From assembly GCA_937864205.1 (NCBI GenBank), contig CALMJB010000109.1, forward strand, positions 1-19,154: 19,154 nucleotides of DNA, read 5' to 3'. This document shows positions 6,739-13,815 of the stretch, in pieces. The position numbers and the translations under genes were made by a program. Every line of letters starts with the position of its first letter. Position 1 is the first letter of the stretch. The DNA comes from an uncultured Actinomycetes bacterium (GTDB lineage: Bacteria > Actinomycetota > Actinomycetes > Nanopelagicales > Nanopelagicaceae). The notes beneath the pieces are model-generated. The model was not told the DNA's origin, made no database searches, and saw nothing but the letters and a program-made list of their open reading frames with translations.

Positions 6739-7385
6739 ATCTTTGCGCTGTAATAATCCTGCGCATGTTTAACTTGCTGAATTAGAAAATCTAAATCTTC
6801 TCCAACTAACGTAATGAATTGACGCTGGCCAGATTTATCAAACTTATAGTTTGGATTATGGGCCATTAAATGTAGATACGGGTAAAACTCGTCTTTACCC
6901 GGAGCATTTTTCAATTCACCACAAACCACATACTTCCCATTTAAATTTGTTATCCCCAGGGGCAAATTTAATTTAGCTCTAATTAACTGTTCATAGTAAT
7001 TGGTGATACTGCCAAAAATAGTCCAGGCTGCACTCTCTGTGTTTAAAAAATTTATCCTAATTAATTCATTATTGTCATTGAATAAATACTCAGCCGCACC
7101 AATTAAGTTCACGCTGATGGCATGTTCGATGGTTTGAGATGTCAATGTCACATCAGATGAGTCTGGTGAAACAACAAAGACATTCCCATTAAATTTTGCC
7201 AGCGGCCAAGTAGAAACTTGCCCATGTTTAGATCTGGCGATCAAAACCGCTGAAAAATCTGCAGTAGTGAAATTAAAACTTTTATCGATTTCGAAACTGA
7301 TTGAATTTTGAAAGTTAAATTCTTGGTTTGGATCAACTGCCAACAACTTACAAGCAGCCAGAAAATGAAATGGGAGTTCGGCCAT
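6729..7385 (-). CDS. Unrecognised 218-residue protein
   Basis: I do not recognise a family. The protein looks cytosolic, with no signal peptide or membrane segment. It begins MAELPFHFLAACKLLAVDP and then alternates strand-like stretches (FSAVLIARS, NVFVVSPDSSDVTL, YVVCGELKN) with helices (AISVNLIGAAEYLF, TNYYEQLIRAKLNL). It ends in a helical segment (EDLDFLIQQVKHAQDYYSAK). It is rich in Asn, Phe and Tyr. The ATG has no SD; TAACCT lies at -12 to -7. Its promoter overlaps that of maf on the other strand, so the two may respond together. Its 3' end overlaps the CoA-binding gene. It is real by length, start signal and lack of a competing frame. Confidence 0.75.
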   Translation of the reverse strand: MAELPFHFLAACKLLAVDPNQEFNFQNSISFEIDKSFNFTTADFSAVLIARSKHGQVSTWPLAKFNGNVFVVSPDSSDVTLTSQTIEHAISVNLIGAAEYLFNDNNELIRINFLNTESAAWTIFGSITNYYEQLIRAKLNLPLGITNLNGKYVVCGELKNAPGKDEFYPYLHLMAHNPNYKFDKSGQRQFITLVGEDLDFLIQQVKHAQDYYSAKIQE

Positions 7386-7389
7386 GCAT

Positions 7390-7397
7390 TAAGGTTA
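7390..7397. promoter_or_regulatory. Shared bidirectional -10 element for the unknown gene and maf
   Basis: The eight bases TAAGGTTA contain TAAGGT on + (7390-7395) and TAACCT on - (7397-7392). Each lies exactly at -12 to -7 from its start codon (GTG at 7402; ATG at 7385). Only 16 bases separate the two genes. The start sites implied by leaderless transcription are 18 bases apart, counting both ends. No -35 is convincing on either side. Polymerase could bind one way or the other but not both at once. Confidence 0.5.
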
Positions 7398-7401
7398 CTT
7401 T

Positions 7402-8016
7402 GTGAGCTTAAAACTGGTGTTGGCATCAGGATCTCCCTCTAGATTGCGATTGTTAAATTCAGTCGGAATAACTCCGCAGGTTCAGGTAAGTAAAGTCAAT
7501 GAAGAAGATGAACAATTTAAGAATTTAACTCCCGGAGAATTGGTGATTGCATTGGCAATCTTGAAAGCACACACCGTTGCACAATCAATAAAATTCCCAG
7601 CTTTAGTTTTAGGTTGTGATTCCACATTCGAATTTGAAGGTAAGTCGCTTGGCAAACCAGAAACCCGCGAGCGGGCAATTGCTCGGGCACAACAATTAAG
7701 TGGAAAATCCGGGATATTGCACACTGGACATTGCTTAATCGATACCTCAAAAGAAATTGAAGTAAGCGAGCGCTCAAGCGCGAAGGTACATTTTGCAAAA
7801 ATGACTGATTCTGAAATTGCTGATTATGTCGACAGTGGTGAGGCTTTAAATGTTGCCGGCGGATTTACGCTCGATGGTAAAAGTGCACCTTTTATAAATG
7901 CAATTGAGGGTGACCCAAGTGGAATTATTGGATTATCACTACCACTGCTGCGCAGAATGATCATTAAATTAGGTTATGAATGGACTGATATAAAATCAGC
8001 TAACGCAAATGGATAA
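7402..8016 (+). CDS. maf: Maf-like nucleotide pyrophosphatase
   Basis: Maf proteins hydrolyse nucleoside triphosphates, often modified or pyrimidine ones, to monophosphates and diphosphate. This 204-residue protein has the Maf N-terminal signature LVLASGSPSRLRLL and the central block LVLGCDSTFEFEGKSLGKP with its acidic residue. The later blocks are SGKSGILHTGH and VAGGFTLDGKSAPFI followed by the closing EGDPSGIIGLSL. GTG at 7402 is the only start that keeps the whole signature. It has no SD and sits 7 bases after a TAnnnT box. It is first in an operon with nucleoside-breakdown genes and overlaps the next gene by 8 bases. That context suggests clean-up of salvaged nucleotides, though maf also occurs elsewhere. 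Confidence 0.93.
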   Translation: MSLKLVLASGSPSRLRLLNSVGITPQVQVSKVNEEDEQFKNLTPGELVIALAILKAHTVAQSIKFPALVLGCDSTFEFEGKSLGKPETRERAIARAQQLSGKSGILHTGHCLIDTSKEIEVSERSSAKVHFAKMTDSEIADYVDSGEALNVAGGFTLDGKSAPFINAIEGDPSGIIGLSLPLLRRMIIKLGYEWTDIKSANANG

Positions 8017-8845
8017 CTCTAAAATAATCGAAGCACTCGATCGCGATCCGCTGGCACAAGCACAATCTGCAGCTGATCAAATCGCCAAAATAACTAAGAA
8101 ACTTTCCCACCAAGTTGCATTGGTTCTTGGTTCAGGCTGGATAAGTGCAGCCGATTCACTTGGAAAGCCAACTCACGAATTTTCCGCGACCGAACTGCCT
8201 GGTTTCATAAATCCAACTGTGGCTGGACATGGCGGAAAAATCCGTTCATACGATTTAAATACCGATGGAAAAATAACATCGGTGTTAGTTTTTCTCGGAC
8301 GGACACATTTTTATGAAGGACTTGGAATGAATGCAGTCTGTCATTCTGTTCGCACTGCCGTTAAAGCTGGTTGCAAATCAATTGTGCTGACAAATGCAGC
8401 TGGTGGAATAAATCGCGATTATAAAGTTGGTCAGCCAGTATTAATTCGCGATCACATTTCGCTAACCGCAGCCTCCCCACTTAGCGGTGCAAATTTTGTA
8501 GATCTCACTGATTTGTACAGTAAAGATTTGCGTAACATCGTAAAACAATCCGATTCACAATTAAGTGAAGGAGTTTACGTACATTGGCGTGGACCAACTT
8601 ATGAGACACCAGCAGAAATAAATATGATGCGAACCGTTGGTGCAGATTTGGTGGGCATGTCGACTGTTCCCGAAGCAATCGCTGCGCATGCGCTAGGTGC
8701 AAAGGTGCTAGCGATTTCGCTGGTAACTAATGCCGCAGCCGGTGTTACTGGTGAAAAACTAGATCATGCTGAGGTTATTGCCGCCGGCAAAGCCGCCGCC
8801 ACCCGGATTGGAGATTTGCTGGCGAAAGTTTTGCCAAAATTGTGA
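8009..8845 (+). CDS. punA: Purine nucleoside phosphorylase (trimeric type)
   Basis: This enzyme splits purine (deoxy)ribonucleosides with phosphate into base and (deoxy)ribose-1-phosphate. At 278 residues it fits the trimeric NP-II class specific for inosine/guanosine. Phosphate-loop and active-site blocks are LVLGSGW (residues 39-44), GHGGKI (H74), GRTHFYEGLG, LTNAAGGIN, GPTYETPAEINMMR (base-binding glutamate) and VGMSTVPEAIAAHALG. SLVTNAAAG follows, with the asparagine that favours 6-oxopurines. An 8-base overlap with maf and a GTGA overlap with the phosphomutase point to coupled translation. The add product of the converging operon would supply inosine for it. Confidence 0.94.
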   Translation: MDNSKIIEALDRDPLAQAQSAADQIAKITKKLSHQVALVLGSGWISAADSLGKPTHEFSATELPGFINPTVAGHGGKIRSYDLNTDGKITSVLVFLGRTHFYEGLGMNAVCHSVRTAVKAGCKSIVLTNAAGGINRDYKVGQPVLIRDHISLTAASPLSGANFVDLTDLYSKDLRNIVKQSDSQLSEGVYVHWRGPTYETPAEINMMRTVGADLVGMSTVPEAIAAHALGAKVLAISLVTNAAAGVTGEKLDHAEVIAAGKAAATRIGDLLAKVLPKL

Positions 8846-10524
8846 GCCCAACCGATTTTTCAATAGCCGATTGTGATTTTTCACAGGTAAAAGAAATAGT
8901 TGAAAAATGGTGTGCAAATGACCCAGATATTGATTCAGTAAATAAATTAAAAAATTATCTAGCTGAAAAAGATTTAAACAAATTATCAAATAGCTTCAAC
9001 GGTTTACTTGAGTTTGGTACCGCTGGATTACGTGGACCATTAATTCCTGGACCTTCTGGCATGAATTTAGCTGTGGTACAACGCGCTGCTGCCGCAATTG
9101 CAGCCTTCATGTCTGCCCGTAACATGAAATCAGTTGTAATTGGAATGGATGCCAGATTTGGATCAACCGATTTTGCAAAATTGAGTGCACAAATTCTGGC
9201 TGGTGCCGGTATGCAAACTTGGCTTTTCCCAACAGTTTGTCCGACTCCGCTTTTGGCATTTGCAGTTAATTATCTATCAGCTGATGTGGGAATTATGGTG
9301 ACCGCAAGTCACAATCCAGCTAGCGATAATGGATACAAGGTTTATCTTGGTAAATCGGTTGACGGCATCGCTTTCAATGGTTCTCAAATAATCTCGCCAA
9401 TAGATAAAGAAATCGCGCAGTTGATGCGCGAAGTTAATTTTCCTATTAAAAAATCTAACGAGTTTGTCATGCTGAATAATTCAATTGAAGTTGCTTATCT
9501 TTCTGCCTGCAATAAATTTGCTACCGCTAAAACTGATAAAAAATCTGATTTTAAAATTGTTTATACGCCGTTGCACGGAGTCGGTGCTGAACTTTTTCTA
9601 AACGAAATGTCCTTAGCCGGTTTTAATTCCATCTCGGTTGTAACCGAGCAAGCCAAACCTGATCCAAAGTTTCCAACTGTGCCCTTTCCTAATCCAGAGG
9701 AAAATGGCGCATTAGATCTAGCAATTACTTTGGCCAGTCAAAGCTCTGCGGATTTATTGATTGCACATGATCCAGATGCCGATCGTTGTGCAATCGCTAC
9801 AAACTTTGATGGCAAGTGGCAAATGTGGCGGGGCGATGAAGTTGGCGCAATTATTGGCCGATATCTACAACGAAAATTAAATTACCAACCAAATAGAAAA
9901 AATTATCCAAGGGCGTTTGCTAATTCTTTAGTTTCCAGCACTTTGCTCGGTGAAATCGCAAAATCTGGTCGCATCAGTTATTCCCAAACGTTGACCGGTT
10001 TTAAATGGGTGAGCAAAGTTCCTAATTTATTTTACGGATATGAAGAAGCTCTTGGTTATTGCGTAGATCCGGAAAAAGTAAATGATAAAGATGGAATTAG
10101 TGCTGGTTTATTACTTGCCGAGTTAGCCTTTGAATGTAAAGAGCGCAAAATTTCGCTGCGCGAGTACTTAAAGCAAATTTATCGAAAACATGGTTGGTTC
10201 ATAACAAATCAAATTTCATTAAGGTTTGAAAGCATTGAACAAGCAAAGCAAAAACTAACTCAGTTTCAGAATGATTACCCAAAAGAATTAGCGGATAAGC
10301 CAATCAAACGCATTTACGATTTAAATAATGGCTATGCCGGGTTACCGGCAACCGAGGGAATAATTATTTTCTATGGCAAGAAATCAGAGATTCGGGTAAT
10401 TGTCAGACCAAGCGGAACAGAACCTAAAATGAAATGTTATGTAGAAGTCAAAGATAAATCTGAGTCCGTTGCAAATAAGTTACTTTCGCAAGCCTGCGAG
10501 CAATTGACTAGAGTTCTTTCATGA
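8842..10524 (+). CDS. Alpha-D-phosphohexomutase superfamily enzyme, probable phosphopentomutase role
   Basis: This 560-residue enzyme has all four superfamily sites: phosphoserine loop TASHNP (S156), magnesium site DPDADR (D310, D312, D314), sugar loop GYEEALGY (399-406) and phosphate loop RPSGTEP (522-528). The length matches the long PMM/PGM2-like group, whose members move phosphate on hexose or pentose phosphates. It lies between purine nucleoside phosphorylase and deoC, which makes and uses pentose-1- and -5-phosphate respectively. I therefore infer that it converts (deoxy)ribose-1-phosphate to the 5-phosphate; no other phosphopentomutase is visible in the window. Mycobacterium has a similar pair (deoD-pmmB). 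The start is GTG overlapping the previous stop. Phosphoglucomutase activity is the main alternative. Confidence 0.88.
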   Translation: MSPTDFSIADCDFSQVKEIVEKWCANDPDIDSVNKLKNYLAEKDLNKLSNSFNGLLEFGTAGLRGPLIPGPSGMNLAVVQRAAAAIAAFMSARNMKSVVIGMDARFGSTDFAKLSAQILAGAGMQTWLFPTVCPTPLLAFAVNYLSADVGIMVTASHNPASDNGYKVYLGKSVDGIAFNGSQIISPIDKEIAQLMREVNFPIKKSNEFVMLNNSIEVAYLSACNKFATAKTDKKSDFKIVYTPLHGVGAELFLNEMSLAGFNSISVVTEQAKPDPKFPTVPFPNPEENGALDLAITLASQSSADLLIAHDPDADRCAIATNFDGKWQMWRGDEVGAIIGRYLQRKLNYQPNRKNYPRAFANSLVSSTLLGEIAKSGRISYSQTLTGFKWVSKVPNLFYGYEEALGYCVDPEKVNDKDGISAGLLLAELAFECKERKISLREYLKQIYRKHGWFITNQISLRFESIEQAKQKLTQFQNDYPKELADKPIKRIYDLNNGYAGLPATEGIIIFYGKKSEIRVIVRPSGTEPKMKCYVEVKDKSESVANKLLSQACEQLTRVLS

Positions 10525-11495
10525 TTTCGCCAGGAATTTCCCAAAACGTTCCTAAAATAAATTCCGAGCAAGAGCTACGTAATTTCTTAAAAACTCTTTC
10601 GCCAGTTGACCAAGTTGGCGCACAAGCCAGAGCCGCCATGCTCGCTACAAGATCAATTAAAACCACCAGCAAACTTTGGGCAATAGATACGGCAATCAGC
10701 ATGGTTGATTTAACCACTCTCGAAGGGGCCGATACTCCAGGAAAAATTAAAACGCTCTGCGCTAAAGCGGTGCGTCCAGATCCAACCGATTCATCTGTGC
10801 CTCATGTTGGCGCGGTTTGTGTTTACAACGATTTAGTTGCGATTGCACGAAAAGAATTAGATGCAATTGGCGGAAGCGATGTTCCGGTAGCGGCAGTTGC
10901 CACCGCTTTCCCTTCTGGTCGGGCATCCATGAAAGTTAAATTGGCTGATACCAAAGATGCAATTGAATCGGGAGCAACCGAAATAGATATGGTGATTGAT
11001 CGCGGCGCATTTCTCTCTGGAAATATTGGTTTAGTTTTTGATGAGATTGTGGAAATTAAAGCGACAATTAACGAATTATCTGGTGGGCGCGCGCATTTAA
11101 AAGTAATTCTTGAAACGGGCGAATTAGTCACTTACGACAATGTTAGAAAAGCTTCTTATTTGGCGATGCTCGCTGGTGCAGATTTCATTAAAACCAGCAC
11201 TGGCAAAGTTAATCCGGCTGCCACCGCACCGGTGGTGCTGGTTATGCTCGAAGCGGTGCGCGATTTCTGCCATGACTATGGACGAATGATTGGCGTCAAA
11301 CCAGCCGGCGGCATTCGCACCACCAAAGATGCGATTAAACAATTGGTGCTGGTAAATGAAACCGCTGGTGAAAAATGGCTAGATCCAAAGTATTTTCGAA
11401 TTGGTGCTAGTTCGTTATTAAATGATCTATTAATGCAACGAATGAAGATGAAAAATGGCTACTACTCGAGTGCCAATTACGTGACCATTGATTAA
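10521..11495 (+). CDS. deoC: Deoxyribose-phosphate aldolase
   Basis: DERA cleaves 2-deoxyribose-5-phosphate to acetaldehyde and glyceraldehyde-3-phosphate in the cytosol. The Schiff-base lysine is K224 in GADFIKTSTGK; the second catalytic lysine region is VKPAGGIRTTKDA. Other blocks are DLTTLEGADTPGKI, VPVAAVATAFPSG, IDMVIDRGAFLSG and LKVILETGEL. At 324 residues it is longer than the common 215-260 form, with an N-terminal extension of about 65 residues, as in the long DERA group also found in eukaryotes. ATG overlaps the phosphomutase stop by 4 bases. Its product acetaldehyde is the likely substrate of the aldehyde dehydrogenase downstream. Confidence 0.96.
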   Translation: MISPGISQNVPKINSEQELRNFLKTLSPVDQVGAQARAAMLATRSIKTTSKLWAIDTAISMVDLTTLEGADTPGKIKTLCAKAVRPDPTDSSVPHVGAVCVYNDLVAIARKELDAIGGSDVPVAAVATAFPSGRASMKVKLADTKDAIESGATEIDMVIDRGAFLSGNIGLVFDEIVEIKATINELSGGRAHLKVILETGELVTYDNVRKASYLAMLAGADFIKTSTGKVNPAATAPVVLVMLEAVRDFCHDYGRMIGVKPAGGIRTTKDAIKQLVLVNETAGEKWLDPKYFRIGASSLLNDLLMQRMKMKNGYYSSANYVTID

Positions 11496-11521
11496 TTTGA
11501 TTTAGTAGATTAAAGCCAACC

Positions 11522-12958
11522 ATGAGCAAATTCGAATACGCAAATGCGCCAGAATCAAGTGCGATTCTAAATCTGCAATCTCGTTATCAACTTTTTATTA
11601 ATGGAAAATTTGTTGCACCAAAATCTGGAAAATATTTCAAGTCAATCAACCCAGCAACGGCAAAAGAATTAGCCGAATTTGCCTATGCCAACAACAGCGA
11701 TATTGATTTAGCGGTTAAATCAGCCCGCACTGCCCTGACTAAAGTTTGGTCAAAACTGCCCGCTGCTGAACGAGGTAAATACTTATTTAGAATCGCCCGA
11801 ATATTGCAAGAGCGAGCCCGCGAATTTGCGGTCGCCGAAACTTTAGATAATGGAAAACCAATTCGAGAGTCGCGCGATACCGATATCCCACTTGCCGCGC
11901 AACACTTTTTTTATCACGGTGGATGGGCAGACAAATTAGATTTCGTAGTAAAAAATCCAAAACCTTACGGTGTAGTTGCGCAGATAATTCCCTGGAACTT
12001 TCCACTGTTGATGTTGGCTTGGAAGATTGCACCAGCTCTGGCTACCGGAAACACAGTGGTGCTAAAACCTGCTGAAACCACACCATTAACTGCAATGCTT
12101 TTCGCTCAAGTCTGCCAACAAGCTGGATTACCCGATGGAGTGGTAAACATAATTACCGGCGATGGTGCAACCGGCGCGAACTTGGTAAAGCATCCAGGCG
12201 TAAACAAAATTGCATTTACCGGATCAACAGAAGTTGGTAAAGCAATTGCCCGATCAATTGCCGATTCCGACAAAGTTGCCACATTAGAGCTCGGCGGAAA
12301 AGCTGCAAATATAGTTTTCAATGATGCGGCAATTGATGAAACTGTTGAGGGAATCGTTAACGGCATCTTTTTCAATCAAGGCCATGTTTGTTGTGCCGGT
12401 TCAAGATTATTAGTGCAAGAAGATATTGCAAATGAATTAGTCCTGAAGTTACAACGAAGAGTTTCATTAATTAGAGTCGGTGATCCTATGGACAAGAACA
12501 CCGATATGGGTGCAATTAATTCAGCCGCGCAATTGCAAAAAATAAATGAATTAGTTGAATCTGGGAACAAAGAAGGTGCGCAGATGTGGCAATCTGATTG
12601 CAAACTACCAACAAATGGCTATTGGTTTGCGCCAACAATTTTCACCGGTGTTTCGCAATCACATCGCATTGCCCGAGAAGAAATTTTTGGACCAGTACTT
12701 TCAGTTCTTACATTCCGTACTCCGCAAGAGGCAATTGAAAAAGCCAATAACACTCAATATGGATTATCCGCCGGTGTTTGGAGCGATAAAGGTTCAAAGA
12801 TCATGTGGACTGCAAAACATTTGAAAGCTGGTGTGATTTGGGCAAATACCTTTAACAAATTTGATGCCGCGTCACCGTTTGGTGGATACAAAGAATCAGG
12901 TTGGGGTCGTGAAGGTGGCAAACATGGATTACTTGCTTATTTAAAGGCAGGTAAATGA
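11522..12958 (+). CDS. NAD-dependent aldehyde dehydrogenase, probable acetaldehyde dehydrogenase; first half of a split ALDH16-like pair
   Basis: This 478-residue ALDH has a full catalytic set: IPWNFP (catalytic Asn), KPAETTPL (NAD-binding Lys), FTGSTEVG, ELGGK (general base E256), NQGHVCCAG (nucleophile C290) and EEIFGPV. The E-to-C spacing of 34 residues equals that of human ALDH2 (268/302). After deoC, it most likely oxidises acetaldehyde to acetate. The protein ends at GREGGKHGLLAYLKAGK. It lacks the final dozen residues (the YTEVKTV-type strand) that pack between subunits in ordinary ALDHs. The missing strand occurs at the end of the next gene. The gap to deoC is 26 bases; a TAGATT at -16 to -11 may be a weak internal promoter. 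Confidence 0.93.
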   Translation: MSKFEYANAPESSAILNLQSRYQLFINGKFVAPKSGKYFKSINPATAKELAEFAYANNSDIDLAVKSARTALTKVWSKLPAAERGKYLFRIARILQERAREFAVAETLDNGKPIRESRDTDIPLAAQHFFYHGGWADKLDFVVKNPKPYGVVAQIIPWNFPLLMLAWKIAPALATGNTVVLKPAETTPLTAMLFAQVCQQAGLPDGVVNIITGDGATGANLVKHPGVNKIAFTGSTEVGKAIARSIADSDKVATLELGGKAANIVFNDAAIDETVEGIVNGIFFNQGHVCCAGSRLLVQEDIANELVLKLQRRVSLIRVGDPMDKNTDMGAINSAAQLQKINELVESGNKEGAQMWQSDCKLPTNGYWFAPTIFTGVSQSHRIAREEIFGPVLSVLTFRTPQEAIEKANNTQYGLSAGVWSDKGSKIMWTAKHLKAGVIWANTFNKFDAASPFGGYKESGWGREGGKHGLLAYLKAGK

Positions 12959-13815
12959 TGAGCCGGATAGAAGTAATGAAGACTTACAAGTTATTTATTA
13001 ATGGCGCTTTTGTGCGCAGCGAATCTGGGCGCAGTTACGAGATAAAAAATAGCAAAGGTAAATTCTTAGCCAATCCGGCACAAGCTTCTCGAAAAGATTT
13101 ACGTGATGCCGTAAGTGCTGCAAAAACTGCATTTATTGGTTGGAGCGAAGCCACTGCTTATAACCGCGGCCAAATTCTCTATCGTATTGCGGAGATGCTA
13201 GAGGGCAGAAGAGATCAATTCGTCTCCGAAATAATTGCGCAATCTGGCGTGACTCAAAAAATTGCAGATTCTGAAGTAAGTCAAGCCATTGATCTATGGG
13301 TTTGGTACGCCGGTTGGAGCGACAAATTATCTAGCGTTGGCGGAAATCAAAATCCGATTGCAGCGCAGTTCTATAACTTCACGACTCCAGAACCGCTTGG
13401 CGCAATTGCAATATTTCCTAATCAAAAAGCAAAATCTGCTTCTGGCACGTTATTAAACATCGTTGCGAGTTTGGCACCGGTGATTTGCGCTGGCAACACC
13501 GCAATTTTGATCGCACCACAATCTGCCCCACTTACTGCGATGAGTTTGGCTGAAGTTTTAGCCACCAGCGATTTACCAGCCGGTGTGGCAAATATCTTGA
13601 CTGGTAAGAGTGAAGAATTAGTCAGTTGGGTTGGCTCGCATATGGAGATTGATGGCGTTGATTGTTCTGGTTTATCAAACTCTGATCAAGTAGCTATAAA
13701 GGTAAGTGGCGCAGAAAACTTAAAGCGAATTCATAAGTTCGCAGATGATAAATCAACTGAGCGAATCTTAAAATTTATGGAACAGAAAACGGTTTGGCAA
13801 CCGATTGGAATCTAG
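12955..13815 (+). CDS. Catalytically dead half-length ALDH paralogue, resembling the C-terminal domain of ALDH16
   Basis: This 286-residue protein matches the N-terminal coenzyme half of the upstream enzyme: KLFINGAFVRSESGR, then AVSAAKTAFIGWSEATAYNR, APVICAGNTAILIAPQSAPL and LPAGVANILTGKSEEL. Active-site elements are replaced or absent: IPWNFP becomes IFPNQK, the KPAE lysine is lost, the FTGS loop reads CSGLSN, and no ELGGK or cysteine block exists. The sequence then jumps to FMEQKTVWQPIGI, equivalent to the extreme C-terminal strand of ALDHs (human ALDH2 YTEVKTVTV). So the catalytic domain is missing cleanly, in frame. Starts at 12955, 12958 or 12976 are possible; the last sits at the start of homology. 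It is translationally coupled to the active ALDH by ATGA and probably acts as its subunit. Confidence 0.85.
   Translation: MMSRIEVMKTYKLFINGAFVRSESGRSYEIKNSKGKFLANPAQASRKDLRDAVSAAKTAFIGWSEATAYNRGQILYRIAEMLEGRRDQFVSEIIAQSGVTQKIADSEVSQAIDLWVWYAGWSDKLSSVGGNQNPIAAQFYNFTTPEPLGAIAIFPNQKAKSASGTLLNIVASLAPVICAGNTAILIAPQSAPLTAMSLAEVLATSDLPAGVANILTGKSEELVSWVGSHMEIDGVDCSGLSNSDQVAIKVSGAENLKRIHKFADDKSTERILKFMEQKTVWQPIGI

Noticed and set aside
12955..13815. Half-length ALDH as a frameshifted or decaying pseudogene
   Set aside because: It has one clean frame, a coupled start, and a kept C-terminal strand after an exact loss of the catalytic domain. No remnant of the missing domain lies in other frames before the add gene.
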